From assembly GCA_038210135.1 (NCBI GenBank), contig JBBQWZ010000016.1, positions 1 through 64,000 on the forward strand: a stretch of 64,000 nucleotides of DNA, in the 5' to 3' direction. Made by a program: the position numbers and the translations under genes. This document shows positions 48,544 to 57,373 of this stretch, piece after piece. How positions within the stretch are numbered: position 1 is the first letter of the stretch; each line of letters opens with the position of its first letter. The notes below the pieces were generated by a model, which saw nothing but the letters and a program-made list of their open reading frames with translations, did no database searches and was not told the origin of the DNA. This DNA is from JBBQWZ01 sp038210135. GTDB lineage: Bacteria; Acidobacteriota; Terriglobia; Bryobacterales; Bryobacteraceae.

Positions 48544-49569
48544 ATGATTTCTTTCCAGAAGTCACTCACCGAACTCGACCGTGCCTATAGCGTCGAACGC
48601 GCAGCGCTCGAATGCTACTGGTCCGCGATCCGTTCCGCAGAACAATACCTCGTTGAGGTGGACCCCGCCGAAACGAAAGCCACCCGTGCCGAACTCTGTG
48701 AAGTCCTGGCCATCGCCGAAAACTCCGCCAGTCCGGACCAACTTCTCGACACTCGCGGCCGCCTCCGTGCCTCGCTGCGTGACTACCAGGATCGCACTCA
48801 CAGTAAGATCGCCCGTCTCCGCGCCGACCTCCAATCCGCGGTTGCCGCCATGCAAAGCGCCGCCGATTCGATCGTCGCGCAAGAAGGCGATCATCGCGCC
48901 CGGCTGGGGCGGGAAATCGCCCACCTCAAAGTCAGCGCGACGTTCGCCGACCTAAACCAAATCCGCACCGCGGTGCTGGCTTCCGCACATGGAATCGAAG
49001 TCTGCGTCGAGCGCCTCCAGTGCGAAAATCAACTCGCGATCGCCCAATTGAGCGACGAGATTCGTTCGCTGCACGAACAAATCGAAGAGGCCGGGAAAAT
49101 GGTCACCCTGGATCCTTCGACCGGACTGTTCAATCACGAACAAATCGAACTCCGCGTCGAGGTTGCCGCCTCGTCCGGAATCACCAAGTCTCTCTGCCTG
49201 ATCTACATCCGCGTTCGCAATTACAAATTGCTGTGTCATCAGCTCGGACGCGCCGCCGCCGAAACGGCTCTTGCCGCGCTGTCCGGACGAGTGCGGGGAA
49301 TCTTCGGACCGAAAGAACAAATCGGCCGCTGGAGCGACGATGAGCTCCTGATCCTCGCCCAAAGCGACCCCGTCGAAGCCCTCGCCCGATCCAAGCGCGC
49401 GGCCGCCAGCACCCCCGGCGAGTATGCGATCCACGTTGACGGCGCGCTCCGCAAGATCACCGTCCAGACCCAAATCCTTTTTGTGGAACGCCGCAACGGC
49501 GAAACCGCGCGCGATCTACTTCGCCGTGTCGACGAGTTTGCGCTCGTTCCGCAAACGCCCGATCGTTAG
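48544..49569 (+). CDS. Degenerate GGDEF-domain protein with N-terminal coiled coil
   Basis: 341 residues, no signal peptide or transmembrane segment. Residues about 1-185 are helical, coiled-coil-like (AKIARLRADLQSAVAAMQ, SDEIRSLHEQIEEAGKM). From about 188 a GGDEF-type domain starts with DPSTGLFNHEQIELRV and continues to QIGRWSDDELLIL, where the GGDEF signature is replaced by SDDEL. With G-G lost, cyclase activity is doubtful and it may be a c-di-GMP sensor or scaffold. The stop codon overlaps the convergent GNAT gene stop by 4 bases. Confidence 0.7.
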   Translation: MISFQKSLTELDRAYSVERAALECYWSAIRSAEQYLVEVDPAETKATRAELCEVLAIAENSASPDQLLDTRGRLRASLRDYQDRTHSKIARLRADLQSAVAAMQSAADSIVAQEGDHRARLGREIAHLKVSATFADLNQIRTAVLASAHGIEVCVERLQCENQLAIAQLSDEIRSLHEQIEEAGKMVTLDPSTGLFNHEQIELRVEVAASSGITKSLCLIYIRVRNYKLLCHQLGRAAAETALAALSGRVRGIFGPKEQIGRWSDDELLILAQSDPVEALARSKRAAASTPGEYAIHVDGALRKITVQTQILFVERRNGETARDLLRRVDEFALVPQTPDR

Positions 49570-50357
49570 CTCTGCAAGTACACCGCGTATCGCGTAACTG
49601 GCTTGTACCCCATCTGCGAATACAGCGCTTCGCCCGCATCGCTCGCCTGTAGCAGAGTCCGCGTCAACCCGGTCTCCAGCCGGATGCGTTCGAGCACCCC
49701 GCGCATCAGCGCCTCCGCGTACCCTTTCCTTCGATACCCCGGTAGCGTTCCCACCGAATAAATCCCGATCGCGCCCGCTTCAATGACCGTTGCCGCACAG
49801 CACACCGCCTGCTCGTCCACGAACCCGACCCAACCCTTGTACGCGCCCGTCCAGGCGGAATCCGCCGCGTACACTCGCTTCGCCGACGAGAATGGAAGGT
49901 CGAACGAGATCGAAGAAATGTGCGTGAACGCCAGCCGCGTGGCGGCGTCCGACACCGCATCGAATCGGATCGGCGGCAGTGCGCGGACCGGCGCGGACAG
50001 CGCGTCCGCGATCATTCCCGGCGGCGCCGCAATCTGGCGAAACCCTCTTCCGAGAATCGACCTTCGGATTTCGCCTTTCGCCGCCCGGTCCACATGGTCC
50101 TCGCACATCCACAGCGACCAGTTGACGTTCCGCTTCGCATAGTACGCGCTGACCAATTGCATCCGCCGCTCGAACTCCTCCACCGTTTCAATCCGCGGAC
50201 CGTCCAGCACACCCAGGTTGAAAACCGCGTAGTCGAAGCCGGCGTCGATCACTGCAATTCCAGGCAGCCGCTCAATCACTCCGGTTTCCGGTCCGGTTCC
50301 AAACACGCGCAGTGCCGCATGCAAATTCCGGTCCACGATTTCGAAAGAAGGTGTCAA
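49566..50357 (-). CDS. GNAT-family N-acetyltransferase
   Basis: 263 residues, TTG start. The C-terminal half is a GNAT fold: AVCCAATVIEAGAIGIYSVG for strands 4-5, then the acetyl-CoA loop in LPGYRRKGYAEALMRGVLE (R-x-x-G-x-A pattern), and TRTLLQASDAGEALYSQMGYK, the usual end. The N-terminal half (about 1-130) has no recognised fold and may be another GNAT-like domain. The acyl acceptor is unknown. It follows priA by 21 bases on the same strand. Confidence 0.8.
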   Translation of the reverse strand: MTPSFEIVDRNLHAALRVFGTGPETGVIERLPGIAVIDAGFDYAVFNLGVLDGPRIETVEEFERRMQLVSAYYAKRNVNWSLWMCEDHVDRAAKGEIRRSILGRGFRQIAAPPGMIADALSAPVRALPPIRFDAVSDAATRLAFTHISSISFDLPFSSAKRVYAADSAWTGAYKGWVGFVDEQAVCCAATVIEAGAIGIYSVGTLPGYRRKGYAEALMRGVLERIRLETGLTRTLLQASDAGEALYSQMGYKPVTRYAVYLQS

Positions 50358-50378
50358 TGAGATTTGAGCCAGTCTACC

Positions 50379-52796
50379 CTACATCAACGACATCGGATCC
50401 ACATCGATCCCCAACGCCGTCGCATTCCACTTCTTGTCTTCCGCGTACCGCTTCAGCGTTTGCAGCATCTCGTTCAACCGCTTCCGGCTCGCCGCCTTGA
50501 TCACCATCTGATACCGGAATTCCTTCTTCAATTTCGGGACCGCCGCCTCCGCCGGACCCAGAATCTTGATTCCTTCCTCGCCATGGCCCGCCAGGTTTCC
50601 AATCTCTCCGCTCATCCGCAGCGCCTCTTCCTGCGATTCGCTGCGTACCAATACACTCGCCAGCGCGGCGAACGGCGGATAGCGCATCGCCGAACGGAAC
50701 TGCAATTCCTTCTCATAAAACGCGTCGTAATCCTGCGCCGCCGCGTAGCGGATCGCGTAATGATCCGGATTGATCGTCTGAATCAAAACGATCCCCGGTA
50801 GATGTCCTCGTCCTGCGCGCCCGGCGGCTTGCGTCAGCAATTGGAACGCGCGCTCCGCCGAGCGGAAATCCGGAAGCGCCAGTCCGATGTCCGCATTCAC
50901 AACGCCCACCAACGTCACATTCGGAATGTCGTGCCCCTTCGCGATCATCTGCGTGCCCACCAAAATGTCGAAGCTGCCCTCGCGGAACCCCGAAAGAATC
51001 GTAATGAAATCGCGCTTGTGGCTCACCGTGTCGCGATCCATGCGCGTGATCCGCGCCTCGGGAAACGTGTTGTGCAGTTCGTCTTCGATTTTTTCCGAAC
51101 CCGTCCCCAGAAACTGAATGTGATCGCTGTCGCATTTCGGGCAGCGCGACGGAATCTTCTCCGCATACCCGCAGTAGTGGCATAGCATGCGCTTGTCGCG
51201 CCGATGATACGTCAGCGTGACCGCACAGTTGATGCACTCCATTTTCCAGCCGCACGAACGGCACGCCACGAAACTCGAGAACCCGCGCCGGTTCAGTAGC
51301 AGCATCGTCTGCTCTTTGCTCTCGAGCCGGAGTTGGATCGCGTCGAGTAGCGTCCGCGAGAACGGCCCGTTCTTCCGCGTCTCCAAAAACTCCTCGCGCA
51401 TGTCGATGATCGCGACCTTCGGCATCGGCCGCGCTTCAATGCGCTCCGGCAGCAACAGCAATTCGTACTTGCCCTTCTCCGCGTTGTATCTCGACTCAAG
51501 CGCCGGAGTCGCCGATCCCAGCACCACCACCGCGCCCGATGCCTGCGCTCTCACAATCGCGACGTCGCGCCCGTTATATCGCGGAGTCTCCTGCTGCTTA
51601 TAGCTCTGATCGTGCTCTTCATCCACTACAATCAGTCCCAGATTGCGCACCGGCGCGAACACGCCTGATCTGGTCGCCACCACCACTTGCGCCACGCCTG
51701 ATTGAATCCGTCGCCACTCCGCCGACCGCTCCGCGTCATGAAACGCCGAATGCAGGATCGCCACTTTATCGCCAAATCGCGACGAAAACTGGCCCGCCAC
51801 CGCCGGCGTCAACGCAATTTCGGGAACCAGCAGCAGCGCGCCGCGGCCAGCCGCCAACGCCGCCTCGATCGACGACAAATATACTTCTGTCTTGCCCGAC
51901 CCCGTCACGCCCTGCAACAAAAACGTTTTATACGCGCGGGTCGCAATCGCGGCGGCAATCTTGTCGTACGCCGCCTGCTGATGCGCGTTCAACACCGGAA
52001 CCGGCCGCTCGTATCCGCCCGCAATCGCCGCCGGCTCCAATTTCAGATGGATCAAGCCGGCCCGCCCCAGCGCGCGCGCGGCAACGCTTGCGCCCGGCAT
52101 GGTCTCCTCGAGCCCGCCTAAATTGTGCCCGCCCGGATGCAATTCGAGGAACGCCAGCAGCTCACGCTGCGCCTTGGGCAACTTCTTATCCGCCGGACGC
52201 GCCAGGAACTCGACGCGCAACCGCTCCGCCGACGCTCGCAGTGGATCGCGTTCCGCCGACACTTCTTCCGCCTCGACGTAGCCCTTCTTCTCAAGTGACT
52301 GCAGATGCCGCCCCGCGTCCTTGATCTTGCGCGACAGATACAACGCCGATTGCTGACGCCCTTCCAGCAGCCGCAGCAGCGCCGTCACATCGTCGTCGTT
52401 CGCTCCGGTACCGATCAGCAATTGCCGCGCCGCGTCGCGACCCGACGGAGTCAACGAATACACCTTCCCCCGCCGCGTCTCCCCGGCCAGCGGAGTCATC
52501 GATCGCAACACCTCGCCCAACGGAGCGCAATAATATGCCGCTACCCATTTCGCCAGAGAGAGCAGTTGCGAATCGATCACTGGAACTTCATCGAGAAGAT
52601 GCAGCGTCTCGCGAATCTTCGAAGTCGGCGGATCGTTGTGGACACGCAAAATGACGCCGGTCATCTTCCGTGACCCAAACGGAACCGCGATCCGGCACCC
52701 CGCCTGTGCCCGATGCCGCAGCGTTTCGGGAAGCCGGTACATGAACAGCCGATCCAAAGGAACCGGAAGAGAGACATCGCAAAATTCCGGCGTCAT
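50379..52796 (-). CDS. priA: Primosomal replication protein PriA
   Basis: 805 residues from ATG 52796; other starts up to 52865 are possible. Order: N-terminal DNA-binding domain (LFMYRLPETLRHRAQAGCRI), helicase Walker A (LLQGVTGSGKTEVYLSS), DEEH (LIVVDEEHDQSYKQQ), SATPALES motif, then the Cys cluster CRSCGWKMECINC and CHYCGYAEKIPSRCPKC for two zinc sites, and the C-terminal ATPase motifs (TQMIAKGHDIPNVTLVGVVN, QAAGRAGRG). PriA restarts stalled replication forks. Size is usual (about 730-830). It may be cotranscribed with a membrane protein upstream and GNAT downstream. Confidence 0.95.
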   Translation of the reverse strand: MTPEFCDVSLPVPLDRLFMYRLPETLRHRAQAGCRIAVPFGSRKMTGVILRVHNDPPTSKIRETLHLLDEVPVIDSQLLSLAKWVAAYYCAPLGEVLRSMTPLAGETRRGKVYSLTPSGRDAARQLLIGTGANDDDVTALLRLLEGRQQSALYLSRKIKDAGRHLQSLEKKGYVEAEEVSAERDPLRASAERLRVEFLARPADKKLPKAQRELLAFLELHPGGHNLGGLEETMPGASVAARALGRAGLIHLKLEPAAIAGGYERPVPVLNAHQQAAYDKIAAAIATRAYKTFLLQGVTGSGKTEVYLSSIEAALAAGRGALLLVPEIALTPAVAGQFSSRFGDKVAILHSAFHDAERSAEWRRIQSGVAQVVVATRSGVFAPVRNLGLIVVDEEHDQSYKQQETPRYNGRDVAIVRAQASGAVVVLGSATPALESRYNAEKGKYELLLLPERIEARPMPKVAIIDMREEFLETRKNGPFSRTLLDAIQLRLESKEQTMLLLNRRGFSSFVACRSCGWKMECINCAVTLTYHRRDKRMLCHYCGYAEKIPSRCPKCDSDHIQFLGTGSEKIEDELHNTFPEARITRMDRDTVSHKRDFITILSGFREGSFDILVGTQMIAKGHDIPNVTLVGVVNADIGLALPDFRSAERAFQLLTQAAGRAGRGHLPGIVLIQTINPDHYAIRYAAAQDYDAFYEKELQFRSAMRYPPFAALASVLVRSESQEEALRMSGEIGNLAGHGEEGIKILGPAEAAVPKLKKEFRYQMVIKAASRKRLNEMLQTLKRYAEDKKWNATALGIDVDPMSLM

Positions 52797-52940
52797 GGAA
52801 AGGGCAGGGGACAAGTATTCATCGTAGCGAGGTTGCTCGCCCATTCGACGGCGATACATCGGCACCGTGTGCTATCAGAGATCCAGGAATTTCTCGGTAG
52901 AGGGCGGAGGAGGTCATTGTGGCTTCCGTCTGGAATCGAG

Positions 52941-54128
52941 CTATAGCAAGAGATTCCGCGCTGCCCGCGCCGTCAGAAGCCATATATCGAGCAGTTCCGG
53001 CAGAGGGAGCAGCACCAGCGGAACGAACCCGATCCATTGGCGCGATCGGATCGACAAGAGCAGCAGGCAAATCTGCAGCAGTCCCGTCGAACGCCCGTAA
53101 CTATTGGGCTCGTCAAACTCAATCCTCGGGGAGCCCGACTGGAAGCTGGCAAAAACCACAGTGGACAAGACGGCGGCAGCGGCCAATATCGTCAAAGTGT
53201 CGATTTCCCGCCGGCGGCATTCACGGACCACCAACCAACTCGCGACACCCAGAGCGGCCAGGAGTCCAACCAGCGCACATCGTTCACCTGCCATCATCAA
53301 CGGCCCAATCGGCTCCGGCCATTTCGATGCCGCCGGATGAAACAGGGCGTTAACGATTCGGTGCAAGGGGTAACCGAACGCATAGGGCTCCGCTTGGCCC
53401 GCCGGAATTTGCCTGATGAAAGTCACCCAGGCGATCCAGGCGGCCGCCGGTATCGACGCCCCCAGGAAGATCATGCCTCGCCGCCATTCGCGGTTAAAGA
53501 AGAGTGAACCGGACAAAACAAGAATTGCGAGGAAGCCCAGGTCGCGCGACAGCGCGCTCGCCGCCAGCAGAATCCATGCCCAACGCCAACGCTGCTTCGT
53601 GAACGCGAACACCGCCGCGAAGATCAGGGCAAGCGTCGTCACATCGATCAGCGCGAGCCGCATGGTCACGATGGTCAGCGGCAGGAAGAGGATCGTAGCG
53701 CCCCACAGCGCCGATTGTCCCCAGAAAACGGCGAAGCTGGCGATCACAAACACCGCAAGCCACAGGGAACCCAGCATCAGCGATTGATAGGCGGCATCGA
53801 TCCAATCCAATTGCCCGAAGCCCAACAAGAAGGCTAACCCCGGCAACAGAATTCGCGAATACCTCACTCGCGGAGTTGTTAGATAGCCGTGGGTTTCCCG
53901 CCGGTCCAGTGGATCGTGAGCGATCGCGTGATAAAACTGGCCGTCATAGCCATCGCCTGTGACGACCGGCGATTGCTCCGCTTTTACCTCCGGTGCCTGC
54001 TCGAAGGTCTCGCCCGCCAGGAACAGCCCATTCCACTGGCCGCCAAAAATCCCTTCCACATAGACCCACATCCAAACCAAAACAATCGCAGTCACTACGG
54101 TCGCAACATGCCAGGGTCGAACGCGCAT
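52941..54128 (-). CDS. Polytopic membrane protein, DUF2029/GT-C-like
   Basis: 395 residues from ATG 54128 (MRVRPWHVATVVTAIVLVWMWVYV); a longer start at 54167 is possible. About nine hydrophobic helices are visible, with an extracytoplasmic loop carrying GDGYDGQFYHAIAHDPLDRR, an Asp/His-rich loop as found in mannosyltransferase-like GT-C enzymes, and FLAILVLSGSLFFNREWRRG later. The exact catalytic residues cannot be assigned. Upstream of priA by about 145 bases, same strand, so perhaps cotranscribed but not obviously related. Confidence 0.7.
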   Translation of the reverse strand: MRVRPWHVATVVTAIVLVWMWVYVEGIFGGQWNGLFLAGETFEQAPEVKAEQSPVVTGDGYDGQFYHAIAHDPLDRRETHGYLTTPRVRYSRILLPGLAFLLGFGQLDWIDAAYQSLMLGSLWLAVFVIASFAVFWGQSALWGATILFLPLTIVTMRLALIDVTTLALIFAAVFAFTKQRWRWAWILLAASALSRDLGFLAILVLSGSLFFNREWRRGMIFLGASIPAAAWIAWVTFIRQIPAGQAEPYAFGYPLHRIVNALFHPAASKWPEPIGPLMMAGERCALVGLLAALGVASWLVVRECRRREIDTLTILAAAAVLSTVVFASFQSGSPRIEFDEPNSYGRSTGLLQICLLLLSIRSRQWIGFVPLVLLPLPELLDIWLLTARAARNLLL

Positions 54129-54504
54129 CAGGCCGTCAACCTGGACGAATCCCAATGTCGCTTCCACAAGGCCTTCGCGAGGTGCCGTAGGTTGATGTTC
54201 ATGCGTGTCGGTGGTCTAAGGACGCTATCACATTTCGAGAAAATAAATTTCGGGCGGCGCGAGCTTGCCTCCGTAGCTTGCCTTCGGGCGGCTCGTGGAC
54301 CTCGCCTCGCCGCCGCCGCCCGGCGAGTATTCGCCGTCCTCGAACCGCACGACTAATTCGAGCCGCTATTAATAAGTTGTGCTGCCGCACCCAACGATGA
54401 AAATCCGGCCGCTCCGGCTTGAACCCGGAGCGTCAGCGATGGGACTTAGCACCGATACTTTGCGGCCTTTTTCCTGTCTCTCTCACGAGCACGAGCCGAT
54501 TGCA

Positions 54505-54588
54505 AAACGAAGCCACTTGGCCGCAGTGGAGCCTTTTGCGAAACGAAGCCATTCGGCCGGCAATCTCCCGCTTTACGAAACGAAGCCA
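54505..54588 (+). repeat. Three AAACGAAGCCA repeats at 36-37 base spacing
   Basis: AAACGAAGCCA at 54505-54515, 54541-54551 and 54578-54588, each after GC or TTG-like bases. Two further copies lie at 48337 and 48372. The repeat is translated in all frames as KRSH, NEA, TKP-like strings, a pattern I recall from spurious acidobacterial and planctomycete proteins. Confidence 0.7.
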
Positions 54589-54693
54589 GCTCTCGGACTA
54601 CGAGTGTTTGTGGAAAGTGTGGGTCCCTTTCCTTACGGTCGGGGTCCAATCCAGAGTTTTGCGATTAGGGACTTCAAAGCCGACCGGGAACCA

Positions 54694-54720
54694 GCCGAGG
54701 CGCACGCTGGCCTCGGCTTT
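54694..54720 (+). terminator. Hairpin with short T-run
   Basis: GCCGAGGC pairs with GCCTCGGC around an 8-base loop, followed by TTT. There is no upstream plus-strand gene in the immediate region, so it may serve a decayed transcript or a small RNA. Confidence 0.3.
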
Positions 54721-54994
54721 CCCTGTAATCGTCCCGCGCGCTTCCCCGGTCCGGAAGTTTTTGACAGGAGCCGACCGAGACACACACTGGTCCCGGCCCT
54801 CCCAAATACGCCGCCTGGCGGAACGATCCGGCGTCGTGTCGATTACAGAATAGGCGGAAGCCGTTGCGTCTTCAATGCGGTGGATGACTTAGGACAGAAG
54901 TGAAACCTTAAGGTCACAACAAGAAGCTCGCCTACTCTGTTGCAAATCCCGGTGAAAGTGCAAACCACCGGCAAGAAACTCCGTCTGAAGGGGT

Positions 54995-55222
54995 GTGAAG
55001 CAATCTTTACGAAAGCGAATTCTGGTGGCGGCCGCCCTGGTCGTCATCGTGCTCGCCGGAGTGAAGGCCGCCAGCGCACACCACGCCATCGCCCGTCCTG
55101 TGAGCCGGTTTATTCACTTCTATGAGGTCACGGAAAATCCGGGTACTCCGATGGCTACCTGGAAGCGCGTGATGCTCAGCCTGATGCTGACCGGCCGCGA
55201 CAGTGAGAAATCGAAGACTTAG
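54995..55222 (+). CDS. Short membrane-anchored or secreted peptide, unknown
   Basis: 75 residues, GTG start with AAGGGG close upstream. One N-terminal hydrophobic segment (RILVAAALVVIVLAGVKAASA) could be a signal peptide or anchor, followed by a short tail with HHAIARPVSRFIHFYEVTE. No family recognised. Its stop lies 22 bases before a bidirectional terminator facing the convergent TPR gene. Confidence 0.5.
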   Translation: MKQSLRKRILVAAALVVIVLAGVKAASAHHAIARPVSRFIHFYEVTENPGTPMATWKRVMLSLMLTGRDSEKSKT

Positions 55223-55243
55223 TTTCGGGATCGAACGCAAAAC

Positions 55244-55270
55244 GGGGACGCCCTTTTTGGGAGCGTCCCC
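55244..55270. terminator. Bidirectional terminator between convergent genes
   Basis: GGGGACGC pairs with GCGTCCCC around an about 11-base loop that contains CCTTTTTGGGA, which extends the stem by two pairs. Located between the stops at 55222 and 55301 of convergent genes. Confidence 0.7.
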
Positions 55271-55300
55271 ATTTCGAACCTCGCGAGTTGAACGCGAAAG

Positions 55301-56614
55301 CTACTTCTTCTTCGGAGTCACGGCCTTCTTGGCGGCAGGCGTGGCCGCACCCTTCCAGCCGGTGATCTTCGCCTTCTCGACTTCGAACACGATCATGAAG
55401 GGCTCTTTTGTATAGCTCTTCACGACGCCTTCGAACCCGATTTCAGCGCCGGGTTCCATTTTGCCAGCGAGCGATCCGCCCTCGGCGATCTTGATCGTGA
55501 CGTCGCCGGTGCTCTCGAGGATGGAGAGAATCAGTTCCTTCGGCCTGGTTTCCGGAATGGCGGTAACCAGCTTGCCCTTAAACTGCGCGATGCCGTTGAC
55601 ACCACCGGGCATGGCCGAACCCTTCATCTTATCTTCGAAGTACTTCTCGCCATCGGCGGCGGTGAGCGTCGTCTTCAAAGTCATCCACAGAGCGAGCTGC
55701 GGATTCTTCTTGGCGAAATCCTCGTCTTCCTTCATCTTCTTCTCGGCGATCTCACGAGCGCTTTCGATCTTGAGGTCGGCCGGAGGAACCGCCGAGGCCT
55801 TCGCCTTGTTCAGGAAGTCTTCGAGTCCTTCTTCGGAGCCGTGATAGTTCTTGTAAGCCTTGGCGAGGTAATCGCGGATCACCTTGCGATCGGCCGGCGT
55901 CAGTGCGCCGGTGCCGTCGTAGGCGGCTGCGCGAGCGTAGTGGTAAAGCGCGATGACCTGCTTCTCCGACTTGCGCTGCGCAAGGATGGTGCGAGCCAGC
56001 CAGAACGAAACCTGTCCAGCGGTCGGATCCAGCTCAAGCGACTTGATGTAGGCCGCTTCCGCTTTCTCGTTTTCCTTCTTCTGCTCGGCGATCCAGCCGA
56101 GCGTCCGATAGGCAAACACGTTCATGTCGTTCTTCAGCTTCGGCCAGTCCGCGTCCTTGATCTCCGGTGGACGCTTGTCCGCCGCGAAGATGGCGTCGAT
56201 GTTGTTCACCATCTGATTGGCAGCCTGTTCCGCGTTGGTGAAGTCGTCCGCGGAGGGCGGTTGGAACTGGTAGATGTACTGTAGGATGGCGGTGAGCGCG
56301 ATTCGATTGTTGGCGTCGGTCTTCAGGATATCGAGCGCCGTGGTGGTCGCTTCGCGCGGCTTGTTGAGCTGCTGATAGGTGACCAGGTAAATCTGCTGGC
56401 GGATGGCGCCGAACTCGGTGTTCGGGTAAGTGGCCTTCCACTTGTCCAAATTGGCGAGACGGGTATCCGGCTTCGGGTCTTTCGAAATCGAATCGAAAAG
56501 GTCAAACTCGGCGCGGTCTTTCCAGTTCGGCTGGGCTGGTTGGCCAAAGACCAACGACACCATACCGGCCGCGGCCGTCAATAATAAAATCCTCACGATT
56601 GCTAGCACTCGCAC
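55301..56614 (-). CDS. TPR-containing exported protein
   Basis: 437 residues with signal peptide (MRVLAIVRILLLTAAAGMVSLVFGQ). TPR-like units at about 165-275: KNDMNVFAYRTLGWIAEQKKENEKAEAAYIKSLELDPTAG matches the canonical A-x2-LG-x-A-x-x-P pattern. A conserved-looking C-terminal domain (about 310-425, KLVTAIPETRPKELILSILE, GAEIGFEGVVKSYTKEPFMIVFEVEKAKI) and a Lys/Ala-rich tail (KKAVTPKKK) follow. TPRs scaffold protein complexes; in acidobacteria similar proteins are common but unnamed. No operon. Confidence 0.8.
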   Translation of the reverse strand: MRVLAIVRILLLTAAAGMVSLVFGQPAQPNWKDRAEFDLFDSISKDPKPDTRLANLDKWKATYPNTEFGAIRQQIYLVTYQQLNKPREATTTALDILKTDANNRIALTAILQYIYQFQPPSADDFTNAEQAANQMVNNIDAIFAADKRPPEIKDADWPKLKNDMNVFAYRTLGWIAEQKKENEKAEAAYIKSLELDPTAGQVSFWLARTILAQRKSEKQVIALYHYARAAAYDGTGALTPADRKVIRDYLAKAYKNYHGSEEGLEDFLNKAKASAVPPADLKIESAREIAEKKMKEDEDFAKKNPQLALWMTLKTTLTAADGEKYFEDKMKGSAMPGGVNGIAQFKGKLVTAIPETRPKELILSILESTGDVTIKIAEGGSLAGKMEPGAEIGFEGVVKSYTKEPFMIVFEVEKAKITGWKGAATPAAKKAVTPKKK

Positions 56615-56890
56615 CCTCCCAAAACATTATCGAAGAATATGTAACTGGTCACAAACGGCCAATGTGGCAGGGGCACATGCCCTGTTCGTCTCCCTTGCGG
56701 TCCGGACGAGGGCCACAAAGTTGCTTTTGCGGAGTATAGCGAAACGGTCCGGAGGCTGCAAGCACGAGTCCGAATTTCACCGCACTCCACCATCCCCATA
56801 CTACTCCTCGCGAACTCTTGGACGTCTGAGGAAGCGTGGAAGTTCCCGGCCCCGCTGATGACGAAGTCTTCATGAAAAGCGACGAAGTCT

Positions 56891-57322
56891 TCATGGAAGC
56901 GGAGCGAGATCCGGCGGCACATAAACGGCGCGTGCTTCTTCCGAAGCGAGCAGCGATTTCGAATAGTGCGGCGACAGCGCGTCTTTTTGAAACAGCCGCG
57001 GATGGGCCGCGGCGAAAGTCTCGAACGAGTCGCCGGGTTCCTCCTCTGAAACGGCAGCGACGACCAGCGCCATCCATGCCTGGGTAATCGTCTCGTGATA
57101 CTTCGTGGTCGCGCCTTGGCGATTGGCATAGCGGCGAATCGCGACCGCCGCGGCTGGTCCCGCGCCGTCGCCCAGACGGAGTACGTAGAGACGGGCCAGC
57201 CGGATGTGATCGGCGTGATGAAACAACGTTCCCGGCAGCGTGCAATCTTCAAACGCTTCGAGAAATTCCTGGTCCGACAAATGCAAAGTCCCGACGGGAA
57301 GGGATTCGGGCGTGCGGTCCAT
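56891..57322 (-). CDS. Conserved unknown helical protein
   Basis: 143 residues from ATG 57322 (MDRTPESLPVGTLHLSDQEF); longer frames up to 57598 overlap the divergent symporter gene and are rejected. The helical chain contains LPGTLFHHADHIRLARLYVLRL, ATTKYHETITQAWMALVVA and LSPHYSKSLLASEEARAVYVPP, including a conserved-looking HHADH and KYHET. The motif set recalls a hypothetical family found with PadR-type or DinB-like proteins, unnamed. It diverges from the symporter gene. Confidence 0.6.
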   Translation of the reverse strand: MDRTPESLPVGTLHLSDQEFLEAFEDCTLPGTLFHHADHIRLARLYVLRLGDGAGPAAAVAIRRYANRQGATTKYHETITQAWMALVVAAVSEEEPGDSFETFAAAHPRLFQKDALSPHYSKSLLASEEARAVYVPPDLAPLP

Positions 57323-57373
57323 CGTTGTATGATACGGAATCGCCCTATGCGTCGAGGCCGCCTTTAATCCTTC

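Larger units (their letters stand above)
54129..54994. other. Long noncoding region with repeats and a hairpin
   Basis: 866 bases without a supported gene; open frames here contain repeated KRSH/NEAT/ETKP-like tracts and are translations of the repeat at 54505-54588. A hairpin GCCGAGGC/GCCTCGGC with TTT lies at 54694-54720. The right end has GAAGGGGT before GTG 54995. Confidence 0.5.

Noticed and set aside
54379..54903. 174-residue frame in the noncoding repeat region
   Set aside because: Its middle is a translation of AAACGAAGCCA repeats (KRSH/ETKP strings); no start signals or domains.
56857..56900. Two GACGAAGTCTTCATG copies in tandem
   Set aside because: Short and local; lies in the gap and 3' end of the gene at 56891; no further copies seen.
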